A DNA stretch of 7,612 bases from Gammaproteobacteria bacterium (GCA_003646355.1 QNFO01000046.1:1-7612); one strand, 5' to 3'. Shown: positions 1-6,642, numbered from the stretch's first letter. Notes: generated from the sequence alone by a model not told the origin. Numbers and translations: made by a program.

Positions 1-9
1 AGCCTGCCC

Positions 10-1029
10 ATGGATACACTGGGCGCTTATTTGGCGGACAATATTACCGGCTTCGGAAAACTCCTCGCGGCTGAAAAGTTTTCCGGCGGGCAATCCAACC
101 CCACTTACATGCTCACCACCGACAGCAAAAAATACGTGCTGCGCCGCAAGCCCTCGGGCGAGTTACTGCCCTCCGCCCACGCCGTGGATCGCGAATTCCG
201 CGTCATGTCGGCACTGGCTGGCAGCGGTGTGCCCGTACCTACCATGCACAAGCTCTGTGACGACGACTCTATTATCGGCAGCATGTTTTACATCATGGAC
301 TTCATCGACGGTGATATTTTCTGGGACGCCCAGCTCACCGAGGTCGACAAAGGCCTGCGCGCACCCATGTACGCGAAAATGAACGAAGTACTGGCCGCTC
401 TGCACAGTGTCGATATCGTCAAAGCTGATCTCGAAAGCTTCGGCCGACCCGGCAACTACTTCGAACGCCAACTAAGCCGTTGGACCAAGCAGTATCGCGG
501 TGCCGAAACCGAAAACATCGACGCCATGGAAAAACTCATGGCCTGGCTGCCCGCCAATATGCCCGAAGACGATGGCCGGGTGAGTCTGATCCACGGCGAC
601 TACCGTCTCGACAATATCATCTTCGCCCCCGGCAAAGCCGAGATAATCACCGTGCTGGACTGGGAGCTATCGACTCTCGGCCACCCCTTCTCCGACATCG
701 CCTATCAGTGCATGCAGTTGCGCATGCCCGCCGATCCGGCACTGGGCAACCTCGCCGGACTCAGCGGCGTCGACCGCGCAGCGCTGGGTATTCCCAGTGA
801 AGAAGAGTACGTCGCCGCCTACTGCAAAAACATGGGCATCAGCGAAATACCCAACTGGACCTTCTACCTGGCCTTCAGCTTCTTCCGCTTTGCCGCCATC
901 TTGCAGGGCATTATGAAGCGCTATTTAGACGGCACGGCCTCCAACGAAGAAGCACTGGCCTACGGCAAAATGGCCGGTCCCATGGCTGAAATCGCGATGG
1001 AATACCTGGCGGAACAGGGTCGCGTTTAA
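10..1029 (+). CDS. Phosphotransferase family protein (APH/ACAD10-11-like kinase)
   Basis: Predicted cytoplasmic small-molecule kinase of the aminoglycoside-phosphotransferase (APH) fold, in the subgroup related to the kinase domain of ACAD10/ACAD11 and to LvaA. Those enzymes phosphorylate hydroxyacyl-CoA intermediates rather than antibiotics. Visible motifs: GGQSNPTY at residues 26-33 (nucleotide-binding loop of this subgroup), VLRRKP at 43-48 carrying the ATP-binding lysine/arginine region, E62 as likely helix-C glutamate, HGDYRLDN at 195-202 with catalytic D197 and N202, and DWE at 217-219 with metal-binding D217. It is about full length at 339 aa. The start is uncertain: no ribosome-binding site is visible in the nine bases before the ATG, the frame stays open to the window edge, and relatives usually have a few more residues before the AYL segment, so the true start may lie upstream. 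It heads the visible redox gene cluster. Family assignment is firm; the substrate is unknown. Confidence 0.9.
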   Translation: MDTLGAYLADNITGFGKLLAAEKFSGGQSNPTYMLTTDSKKYVLRRKPSGELLPSAHAVDREFRVMSALAGSGVPVPTMHKLCDDDSIIGSMFYIMDFIDGDIFWDAQLTEVDKGLRAPMYAKMNEVLAALHSVDIVKADLESFGRPGNYFERQLSRWTKQYRGAETENIDAMEKLMAWLPANMPEDDGRVSLIHGDYRLDNIIFAPGKAEIITVLDWELSTLGHPFSDIAYQCMQLRMPADPALGNLAGLSGVDRAALGIPSEEEYVAAYCKNMGISEIPNWTFYLAFSFFRFAAILQGIMKRYLDGTASNEEALAYGKMAGPMAEIAMEYLAEQGRV

Positions 1030-1048
1030 GGTCATAACAATAAAATAG

Positions 1049-1069
1049 AGGCCTTCCTCAGGAAGGCTT
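1049..1069 (+). other. Intergenic hairpin without a U-tract
   Basis: GCCTTCC (1051-1057), loop TCA, GGAAGGC (1061-1067) forms a perfect 7-bp stem, extendable by a G-U and an A-U pair to 1049-1069. It sits in the 60-bp gap between the phosphotransferase and the first MDR gene. Downstream sequence is TTGAAAAA, so there is no U-run on the + strand and a classical rho-independent terminator is unlikely in that direction. It could be an mRNA-stability or processing hairpin separating expression of the two genes. The structure is seen directly; the role is inferred. Confidence 0.5.
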
Positions 1070-1089
1070 GAAAAACGACAGAGAAGATT

Positions 1090-2067
1090 ATGAAAGCACT
1101 CGTATGTGAACACTACGGCAAAGTCGACGATCTGGTTTACCGCGACATGCCCAATCCAGAAGCCGGCCCCGGCCAGGTTCTTATTAATATTAAAGCCATT
1201 GGCGTCAACTTCCCCGACGGCCTGCTGGTCGAGGGTAAATATCAGGCCAAGCCCGAAACTCCCTTTATGCCCGGTGGCGAGTTTGCCGGCACCGTCGCCG
1301 CTCTCGGTGAAGGTGTGACAAGTTTTGCCGTGGGTGACAAAATCTTCGGCTGGCACACCAGCTACGGTGCCTACGCCGAACAGGTCGCCGTTGCCGTCGA
1401 TGACATTTACAAAATGACGCCTTCCATGTCATTTGAGCAGGGCGCAGCGCTACTCTGTGCCACATCCACCTCCCATCACGCCCTCAAGCAACGGGGCCAG
1501 CTCAAGCCCGGCGAAACACTGGTGGTGCTTGGCGCTGCGGGCGGTGCCGGTCTTGCCGCCGTGCAAATCGGCAAAGCCATGGGCGCCAAGGTGATCGCTG
1601 TTTGCTCAACCGATGAAAAAATCGCCTTTGCTAAATCCCAAGGTGCCGATGAAGGTATTAACTACAGCACCGAAGACCTCAAGGCCGCCATTAAAGAGCA
1701 CACCGGCGGCCGTGGTGCCGACGTGGTTTACGACGCCGTGGGCGGCGATGCTTTCGATACTTGCTCCCGCGCTATGGCCTGGAACGGGCGTCTGCTGATT
1801 GTCGGCTTTGCCTCCGGCCGCATTCCCACACTGCCGGTCAACCTGACGCTGGTGAAAGGCTATTCCGTGGTCGGCGTATTCTGGGGCACCTTCACCAAAA
1901 AGCAGCCCGACGATCACGCGGCCAATATGGTCGAACTGCTGGAGTGGTTTGAAGCCGGCAAAGTGGTGCCCGTTATCGACAAGACTTTTTCCCTCAGCGA
2001 GGGTGTTAAAGCGATTCAATATGTCACCGGCAGGAATGTAAAAGGCAAAGTGGTCATCACACCTTAA
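1090..2067 (+). CDS. NADPH:quinone oxidoreductase-like MDR enzyme (paralogue 1)
   Basis: Zinc-free medium-chain dehydrogenase/reductase of the quinone oxidoreductase (QOR, zeta-crystallin) branch, 325 aa, a usual length. The N-terminal GroES-like catalytic domain spans about residues 1-125 and carries GVNFPDGLLVEGKYQ (38-52) and PFMPGGEFAG (58-67). The Rossmann domain has the family glycine motif GAAGGAG (148-154) followed by AAVQIGKA. No catalytic or structural zinc cysteine cluster is seen, in keeping with QOR-type enzymes that reduce quinones or enones with NAD(P)H. The start ATG is preceded by a weak purine-rich GAGAAG. It is followed 30 bp later by a close paralogue with the same opening residues MKALVCE. 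The electron acceptor is unknown; relatives act on quinones, enones or enoyl thioesters. In this operon an acyl-CoA-derived enone is a reasonable guess, but only that. Confidence 0.92.
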   Translation: MKALVCEHYGKVDDLVYRDMPNPEAGPGQVLINIKAIGVNFPDGLLVEGKYQAKPETPFMPGGEFAGTVAALGEGVTSFAVGDKIFGWHTSYGAYAEQVAVAVDDIYKMTPSMSFEQGAALLCATSTSHHALKQRGQLKPGETLVVLGAAGGAGLAAVQIGKAMGAKVIAVCSTDEKIAFAKSQGADEGINYSTEDLKAAIKEHTGGRGADVVYDAVGGDAFDTCSRAMAWNGRLLIVGFASGRIPTLPVNLTLVKGYSVVGVFWGTFTKKQPDDHAANMVELLEWFEAGKVVPVIDKTFSLSEGVKAIQYVTGRNVKGKVVITP

Positions 2068-2097
2068 GCCTGACCGTAGAGAAAACAAGGAAAGACA

Positions 2098-3090
2098 ATG
2101 AAAGCTCTAGTTTGTGAAGCCTATGGTGAGGTCGACGACCTCAACTACCGCGATATGCCCGACCCCGTGCCCGGCCCCGATGACATTCTCGTCGCGGTGA
2201 AAGGCATTGGCGTTAACTTTCCCGACGGCCTGCTGGTCGAGGGCAAGTATCAATTCCAGCCCGAGTGCCCCTTTGCACCCGGCTCCGAAATTTGCGGCGA
2301 TGTTATCGCCCTGGGCAGTAATGTCAGCAACTGGGCCATTGGCGACCGGCTTATCAGCCTGAGCCCCGACTTTGGCGCCTATGCCGAAAAAATTGTCCTG
2401 CCCGCCGCGATAGCCACGCCACTACCCGATTTTATGTCCCATGATCTGGGGGCTGCATTGCTCGGCGCAACCGGCACGGCCCACCACGCACTGCGCCAAC
2501 GGGGTCAACTCAAAGCTGGTGAAACGCTGGTAGTGCTCGGCGCTGCCGGTGGCACAGGTACAGCTGCCGTACAAATCGGCAAGGCGATTGGCGCCAAGGT
2601 TATCGCCGTGTGCTCCAGTGATGAGAAGCTCGCCTTTGCCAAACAGCAAGGTGCTGATATCGGCATCAACTACAGCAAAGAAGACCTCAAAGCCGCTATT
2701 AAAGAACACACTGTTGGCCGCGGTGCCGACGTGGTTTACGATGTGGTTGGCGGCGACGCCTTCGACATCTGCTCCCGCGCCATGGCCTGGAATGGCCGCC
2801 TGCTAGTCGTCGGCTTTGCCTCCGGCCGCATCCCCGAACTGCCGGTCAATTTGACATTGGTCAAAGGCTATTCCGTGGTCGGTGTTTTCTGGGGACAATT
2901 TACCCAGAATGAGCCAGAGGTTCACGCCGCTAATATGCGCGAGCTTTTTGCCTGGGTGAAAGAGGGCACCGTAAAGCCCATTATTGATACCGTTTACCCC
3001 CTGTCAAAAGGCATCGACGCCATTAAATATGTCACCGGCCGCAATGTGATGGGCAAAGTGATTATCAAACCCGATGAGGAAATTTCGTGA
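2098..3090 (+). CDS. NADPH:quinone oxidoreductase-like MDR enzyme (paralogue 2)
   Basis: Second zinc-free QOR-type MDR enzyme, 330 aa, adjacent to and collinear with the preceding one without gaps through residue 325, then extended by DEEIS. The glycine motif is GAAGGTG (148-154) and the N-terminal signature GVNFPDGLLVEGKYQ is shared. By hand alignment to paralogue 1, identity is 39/52 over residues 1-52, 31/76 over 53-128, 125/141 over 129-269 and 31/56 over 270-325. The cofactor domain is thus nearly unchanged while the region shaping the active site differs, which suggests a different substrate or acceptor after tandem duplication. A good Shine-Dalgarno AAGGAA (2087-2092) lies 5 nt before the ATG. 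Its TGA overlaps the GTG start of the next gene in a GTGA quartet, implying translational coupling. The product is presumably cytoplasmic. Confidence 0.92.
   Translation: MKALVCEAYGEVDDLNYRDMPDPVPGPDDILVAVKGIGVNFPDGLLVEGKYQFQPECPFAPGSEICGDVIALGSNVSNWAIGDRLISLSPDFGAYAEKIVLPAAIATPLPDFMSHDLGAALLGATGTAHHALRQRGQLKAGETLVVLGAAGGTGTAAVQIGKAIGAKVIAVCSSDEKLAFAKQQGADIGINYSKEDLKAAIKEHTVGRGADVVYDVVGGDAFDICSRAMAWNGRLLVVGFASGRIPELPVNLTLVKGYSVVGVFWGQFTQNEPEVHAANMRELFAWVKEGTVKPIIDTVYPLSKGIDAIKYVTGRNVMGKVIIKPDEEIS
3077..3090 (+). promoter_or_regulatory. Ribosome-binding site and GTGA stop/start overlap
   Basis: AGGA at 3077-3080, inside the end of the second MDR gene, lies 6 nt before a GTG start at 3087. The stop TGA occupies 3088-3090, so stop and start share four bases. 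This supports GTG as the true start of the first SDR and predicts coupled translation of the two products. Confidence 0.75.
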
Positions 3091-3869
3091 GCAACGCACT
3101 CAACGCACAAGCCTTTGATTTAAAAGGAAAGGTCGCCCTTATTACCGGCGCCTCTAGCGGTTTTGGCAATCACTTTGCCCGTGTACTGGCCGAGGCTGGC
3201 GCCAAAGTTGTGGTCGGCGCACGCCGTGAAGACAAGCTGCAAACACTGGTTGGCGAAATCAAAGCCAGCGGTGGCGAGGCTCTGGCCGTCGCCATGGATG
3301 TGACTCAGGTCGACAGCGTTGCCGCCGCCTTTGATGCCGCCGAGCAAGCCTTCGGCACGGTTAACGTGCTGATTAATAACGCCGGTGTTGCCGCGCCAAA
3401 AATGGTGCATAAAACCAGCGAAGCCGATTGGGATTTCGTCGTCGACACCAACTTAAAAGGCGCGTGGATTGTCGCCGCCGAAGCCGCCCGCCGCATGGCG
3501 AGCGCAGGCAATGGCGGCGCCATCGTCAATATTTCCTCGGTACTGGGCCTTGCTACCAGCCTCGGTCACGGTGTTTACTCCGCCTCCAAAGCCGGAGTTA
3601 TTCAGCTCACCAAACACATGGCGCTGGAACTGGCCGATAAAAAGATCCGCGTTAACGCCATTTGCCCCGGTTATTTCAAAACCGAAATGAACAGCGAGTA
3701 CTTTGAGAGCGAAGCGGGTAAAAAATACATCGACTCAACACCTGCCAGACGACTGGGTGAAATGCGCGAAATGAATGCACCGCTACTTTTACTGGCCAGT
3801 GATGCGAGTTCTTTTATCAACGGTGTTGCCCTGCCCATTGATGGTGGCCACCTGTTAATGTCAATTTAA
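3087..3869 (+). CDS. SDR family oxidoreductase 1 (FabG-like)
   Basis: Classical short-chain dehydrogenase/reductase of 260 aa, one Rossmann domain, expected to interconvert a hydroxyl and a carbonyl group with NAD(P). Motifs: TGASSGFG (20-27) cofactor loop, R46-R47 after the second strand (usually favouring NADPH), D71, NNAG (97-100), N122, and catalytic S151, Y164, K168 in the YSASK motif. The C-terminal end has the usual PIDGGH. It starts at GTG, overlapping the upstream MDR gene by 4 bp. It differs strongly from the two SDRs that follow, so the three are not recent duplicates. In this operon it could act on a hydroxyacyl-CoA or a free alcohol; the sequence does not decide. Family call is certain, substrate unknown. 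Confidence 0.93.
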   Translation: MSNALNAQAFDLKGKVALITGASSGFGNHFARVLAEAGAKVVVGARREDKLQTLVGEIKASGGEALAVAMDVTQVDSVAAAFDAAEQAFGTVNVLINNAGVAAPKMVHKTSEADWDFVVDTNLKGAWIVAAEAARRMASAGNGGAIVNISSVLGLATSLGHGVYSASKAGVIQLTKHMALELADKKIRVNAICPGYFKTEMNSEYFESEAGKKYIDSTPARRLGEMREMNAPLLLLASDASSFINGVALPIDGGHLLMSI

Positions 3870-3903
3870 ACGCGTCAAAATTAATTACTTTCAGGAACAC
3901 AAA

Positions 3904-4668
3904 ATGGCCACAAACCTATTCGATTTAACAGGCAGAATTGCTCTGGTCACCGGCGCTAGCCGAGGCATCGGTGAAGCCATTGCCAAACTCCTCGCTGAGC
4001 AGGGCGCTCACGTCATCGTTTCCAGCCGCCGGGTTGAGGGCTGTCAAAAGGTGGTCGACGAAATTGCTGCCGCCGGTGGCAGTGCCGAGGCCTTCCCCTG
4101 TCACATCGGCGACATGGAACAAATCGACGCCATTTTCGAACATATCGCCAGCACCCACGGGCGGCTGGAAATTCTCGTCAATAACGCTGCGGCGAACCCC
4201 TATTTTGGCCACGTGGTCGACACCGACCTCGCCTCTTTCCAGAAAACCCTCGACGTGAATATTCGTGGCTATTTTTATATGTCCACCGCCGCCTGTAAAT
4301 TAATGCGCCAGCAGGGCAGCGGTGCCATTGTTAACACCTCCTCCATTAACGCCCTCTCACCCGGGCCACAGCAGGGTATTTACTCCATCTCCAAAGCGGC
4401 GATTGTCAGCATGACCAAGACCTTCGCCATTGAATGTGGTCCGGACAATATCCGCGTCAACGCCCTGCTACCCGGGCTGACCAAAACCAAATTTGCTGGC
4501 GCGCTGTTTACCCATGAAGATATTCATAAGCAGTTAATGGAAAAAATTCCCATGGGCCGCCACGCCGAGCCCGAAGAAATGGCCGGCGCCGTGCTTTATT
4601 TAGTGTCCGATGCGGGCAGCTACACAACCGGCACCTGCACCATCGTCGATGGTGGCATGAGCTTATAA
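3904..4668 (+). CDS. SDR family oxidoreductase 2 (DHRS4-like)
   Basis: Classical SDR of 254 aa. Motifs: TGASRGIG (16-23), R42-R43 after strand 2 (an NADPH-type signature), NNAAANP (93-99) in place of the standard NNAG, N119, and catalytic S147, Y160, K164 in YSISK. It ends VDGGMSL. The NNAA-xNP variant resembles the DHRS4-type carbonyl reductase branch and many bacterial relatives; that sub-family placement is from memory. Shine-Dalgarno AGGA (3893-3896) is 7 nt from the ATG. The 34-bp gap from the previous gene contains no terminator, so it is probably co-transcribed. Likely role: NADP(H)-dependent carbonyl/alcohol conversion in the same pathway as its neighbours. Substrate unknown. Confidence 0.92.
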   Translation: MATNLFDLTGRIALVTGASRGIGEAIAKLLAEQGAHVIVSSRRVEGCQKVVDEIAAAGGSAEAFPCHIGDMEQIDAIFEHIASTHGRLEILVNNAAANPYFGHVVDTDLASFQKTLDVNIRGYFYMSTAACKLMRQQGSGAIVNTSSINALSPGPQQGIYSISKAAIVSMTKTFAIECGPDNIRVNALLPGLTKTKFAGALFTHEDIHKQLMEKIPMGRHAEPEEMAGAVLYLVSDAGSYTTGTCTIVDGGMSL

Positions 4669-4696
4669 AAAAACCAGGTAGGGAGATAAAAACAAA

Positions 4697-5467
4697 ATGC
4701 ACACACGCTACGACTTTACCGGCCAGGTAGTACTCATCACCGGCGCCGCCAGTGGCTTTGGCGAACTCGCGGCCCAACGCTTTGCGCAAGCCGGTGCCAA
4801 ACTCGCACTCTGCGATATTAATGCCGCCGCCGTGCAAGCTGTTGCCGATGACATTGCAGCCAAGGGTGGCGAAGCCCTGGCCATGGCCTGCGACGTAAGC
4901 AGCAACGAGCAAGTTAAGGCCTTTGTCACTGCCTGTGTTGAAAAGTATGGCCAACTCGATATCGCCATTAATAACGCCGGCATCTCCCACCCTAAAAAAC
5001 GTCTGCACCAGCTCGATGAATCAAACTGGGACCAGACCAACGGCGTCAATCAGAAAGGTGTTTTCCTCTGCATGAAATACGAACTAACGCAGATGGTCGA
5101 GCAGGGGGCCGGGGTCATTCTCAACGTCGCCTCTGCCGCCGGTTTAATGGGCTCACCCTTTTTAAGCCTTTATTCCTCGGGTAAACACGGTGTTATCGGG
5201 CTGACCAAGTCAGCCGCCCTCGAATACGGCAAAATGAATATTCGCGTGAATGCTATTTGCCCCGCCTTTGCCAAAACACCACTGGTTGAAAACAGCCTTA
5301 AAGCTGCGGGCGGAAAAAGCCGCGAAAACCTCATGGCTGGCAACCCCATGAAGCGGCTCGGCGAGGTCGAAGAAATTGTCCAGGCAATGCTCTGGGCTTG
5401 CTCAAAAGACAATAGCTTCATGAACGGTGCCGTCGTACCTCTGGACGGAGGCCTCGCCGCGAGTTAA
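4697..5467 (+). CDS. SDR family oxidoreductase 3 (NAD-type signature)
   Basis: Classical SDR of 256 aa. Motifs: TGAASGFG (15-22), D40 after the second strand (CDIN), which normally selects NAD(H) over NADP(H), D66, NNAG (92-95), N118, and catalytic S146, Y159, K163 in YSSGK. It ends PLDGGLAAS. The acidic D40 contrasts with the paired arginines in the two preceding SDRs, so this one is the best candidate for an oxidising, NAD-linked dehydrogenase step. A purine-rich GGGAG at 4681-4685 lies 11 nt before the ATG, a slightly long spacing. It follows SDR 2 after 28 bp and precedes pdxH by 4 bp. Substrate unknown. Confidence 0.92.
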   Translation: MHTRYDFTGQVVLITGAASGFGELAAQRFAQAGAKLALCDINAAAVQAVADDIAAKGGEALAMACDVSSNEQVKAFVTACVEKYGQLDIAINNAGISHPKKRLHQLDESNWDQTNGVNQKGVFLCMKYELTQMVEQGAGVILNVASAAGLMGSPFLSLYSSGKHGVIGLTKSAALEYGKMNIRVNAICPAFAKTPLVENSLKAAGGKSRENLMAGNPMKRLGEVEEIVQAMLWACSKDNSFMNGAVVPLDGGLAAS

Positions 5468-5471
5468 CCGG

Positions 5472-6116
5472 ATGACTGAGACTATTGAAGATACACGCAG
5501 GGAATACGACTACGGCCGACTTAGTCGTGAATCTCTGCTCGACAATCCCTTCGGGCAGTTTCAACGCTGGCTCGACCAGGCCTGCCAATCACCCATCAAA
5601 GATCCCACGGCGATGACCATTGCCACCGTCGGTGCCGACAACAAACCCTGGCACCGCGCCGTACTATTAAAAGGTTTTGATCAACGCGGCTTTGTTTTTT
5701 ACACCAACCTCGGCAGCCGCAAGGCCCACGACATCGCCCACAACCCCAACGCCAGCCTGCATTTTCCATGGTTTTTCCTCGACCGCCAGGTCAGCATCGG
5801 CGGCAGGGTCGAAAAAGTCAGCCGCAAAGAGGTGTTGAAATATTTTCTCAGTCGCCCCAAAGACAGCCAACTGGCCGCCTGGGCATCGAAGCAAAGCTCG
5901 CGATTAACTTCACGACAAGCTCTTGAAGGCCAGTTTATGGCGATGAAAGAAAAATTCGCCCACGGTGAAATACCCACGCCTGACTTTTGGGGTGGCTTTC
6001 GCGTGGTGCCCGAGGAGTTTCAGTTTTGGCAGGGTGGGGAGAGCCGGCTGCATGATCGTTATCAGTACAGTCTTGATGAAGATAAGAGCTGGGTGATTAA
6101 CCAGCTAGCGCCTTAA
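5472..6116 (+). CDS. pdxH: Pyridoxamine 5'-phosphate oxidase
   Basis: FMN-dependent oxidase that makes pyridoxal 5'-phosphate from pyridoxamine or pyridoxine phosphate in the vitamin B6 pathway and salvage; cytoplasmic homodimer. The 214-aa product begins MTETIEDTRREY and is close in length to the E. coli enzyme (218 aa). Family landmarks: REY near the N terminus, PTAMTIATV (45-53), R62 to K67 in the RAVLLK segment, FYTNLGSRKA (76-85), FPW (98-100), SRPKDSQ (127-133), QSSR (141-144), FWGGFRV (172-178), FWQGG (185-189), the PLP-contacting RLHD (192-195), and the terminal LAP. The frame extends upstream to an in-frame GTG at 5427 inside the SDR gene, but the ATG at 5472 matches the family start. 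No good Shine-Dalgarno lies at normal distance (GGAGG at 5447-5451 is too far), so translation probably depends on coupling to the SDR stop 4 bp upstream. Confidence 0.96.
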   Translation: MTETIEDTRREYDYGRLSRESLLDNPFGQFQRWLDQACQSPIKDPTAMTIATVGADNKPWHRAVLLKGFDQRGFVFYTNLGSRKAHDIAHNPNASLHFPWFFLDRQVSIGGRVEKVSRKEVLKYFLSRPKDSQLAAWASKQSSRLTSRQALEGQFMAMKEKFAHGEIPTPDFWGGFRVVPEEFQFWQGGESRLHDRYQYSLDEDKSWVINQLAP

Positions 6117-6122
6117 GCGAAC

Positions 6123-6149
6123 TTGCGAAAAGCTTAATAATGGTATATT
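6123..6149 (+). promoter_or_regulatory. Candidate promoter of the brnTA pair
   Basis: An extended -10-like TGGTATATT occupies 6141-6149 (TATATT is one base from the consensus hexamer). A weak -35-like TTGCGA at 6123-6128 is spaced 15 bases upstream. Transcription would begin around 6155-6158, almost at the brnT ATG, giving a leaderless or nearly leaderless message. The -10 overlaps the palindrome described separately. Matches are partial and unverified. Confidence 0.4.
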
Positions 6150-6160
6150 TTTTATACCAT
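6140..6160 (+). promoter_or_regulatory. Palindrome over brnT start, likely BrnA operator
   Basis: ATGGTATA (6140-6147), five T's (6148-6152), TATACCAT (6153-6160) is a perfect 8-bp inverted repeat reaching into the brnT ATG at 6159. Ribbon-helix-helix antitoxins bind such short palindromes and repress their own promoter, and BrnA is known to autoregulate in this way. The location over a -10-like element fits. It also leaves no room for a Shine-Dalgarno. The repeat is seen directly; operator function is inferred. Confidence 0.6.
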
Positions 6161-6422
6161 GCGCGAATTCGAGTTTGATCAGAACAAAAGCCTCTCGAAC
6201 CTTATTAAACATGGTATTGATTTTGTCGACGCTCAATCTCTTTGGCTAGACTCTCGTTTAATTGAAATTCAAGCCAGTTCTGACGACGAACCGAGATTAC
6301 TCGTTATTGGCATGATTAAAGGCAAACACTGGTCCGCTGTAACAACATACCGCGAGCCTAAGATCAGGATTATTTCTGTGCGACGATCCCGACAGACTGA
6401 GGTAGCATTATATGAGAGCTAA
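6159..6422 (+). CDS. brnT: BrnT family type II toxin (DUF497 RNase)
   Basis: Small toxin of 87 aa, the ribonuclease half of a BrnT/BrnA module. BrnT folds like RelE-type RNases and cuts mRNA to halt translation until neutralised. The N-terminal signature FEFDQNKSLSNLIKHGIDF (4-22) matches the family pattern of an aromatic/acidic start, N-K, then KHGI-x-F. Downstream come R46, Y64, RIISVRR (70-76) and E81 with Y85, also typical. The toxin gene comes first and overlaps the antitoxin by 11 bp, which is the normal brnTA order. ATG 6159 is the first usable start: an in-frame TAA lies at 6138-6140, and only AT-rich palindrome sequence lies between, so there is no ribosome-binding site. G+C over 6181-6420 is 103/240 by hand, lower than the flanking genes, consistent with acquisition as a mobile toxin-antitoxin cassette. 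Confidence 0.9.
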   Translation: MREFEFDQNKSLSNLIKHGIDFVDAQSLWLDSRLIEIQASSDDEPRLLVIGMIKGKHWSAVTTYREPKIRIISVRRSRQTEVALYES

Positions 6423-6642
6423 AGATTTCGACAAAAAGTTTGATGAAAATACAGCCGACATTATCGACAATTTAGACCTGTCTACTATCAAGCGTCCCAA
6501 CCAGGCGCAAAAGAGGGTGAATGTCGACTTCCCCATCTGGATGATTGATTCATTGGATAAAGAGGCTTCACGCCTTGGTGTCACCCGACAATCAATTATC
6601 AAGGTCTGGCTGGCAGAGCGGCTGGAACATTCGGCTTTATAG
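6412..6642 (+). CDS. brnA: BrnA/CopG-type ribbon-helix-helix antitoxin
   Basis: Antitoxin of 76 aa, expected to wrap and inhibit BrnT and to repress the operon as a dimer. Residues 1-33 form an acidic/charged arm rich in D, E and K, probably the toxin-binding part. KRVNVDFP (34-41) is the DNA-contacting beta strand of a ribbon-helix-helix fold. Helix one covers about 42-54 and helix two GVTRQSIIKVWLAERL (56-71). Shine-Dalgarno GAGG (6399-6402) is 9 nt before the ATG, inside brnT, and the two frames overlap by 11 bp, giving coupled synthesis. The order is toxin-antitoxin, as in brnTA. It is shorter than the roughly 90-100 aa of well-known BrnA proteins and might be annotated simply as a CopG-family antitoxin. 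Its pairing with BrnT makes the role clear. Confidence 0.87.
   Translation: MRAKDFDKKFDENTADIIDNLDLSTIKRPNQAQKRVNVDFPIWMIDSLDKEASRLGVTRQSIIKVWLAERLEHSAL

Noticed and set aside
163..471. Antisense frame of 102 aa within the phosphotransferase gene, and similar long antisense frames opposite the MDR, SDR and phosphatase genes.
   Set aside because: These are typical shadow frames of G+C-rich coding sequence; none shows a recognisable domain or start context, while the + strand frames carry full family motifs.
10..1029. Antibiotic-resistance aminoglycoside phosphotransferase.
   Set aside because: The GGQSNPTY and HGDYRLDN pattern and the catabolic context match the ACAD10/11-LvaA type subgroup, not resistance enzymes.
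1036..1050. TAAAAT (1041-1046) as a -10 box for the first MDR gene.
   Set aside because: No -35-like hexamer lies at a suitable distance, and transcription would start inside the hairpin; too weak to call.
5427..5471. Longer pdxH product starting from GTG at 5427.
   Set aside because: It would add 15 residues encoded inside the SDR 3 gene that have no counterpart in the PdxH family; the ATG at 5472 gives the expected length.
6113..6137. Inverted repeat TTAAGC / GCTTAA after pdxH as a terminator or second operator.
   Set aside because: Only 6 AT-rich pairs across a 13-base spacer with no T-run following; easily expected by chance.
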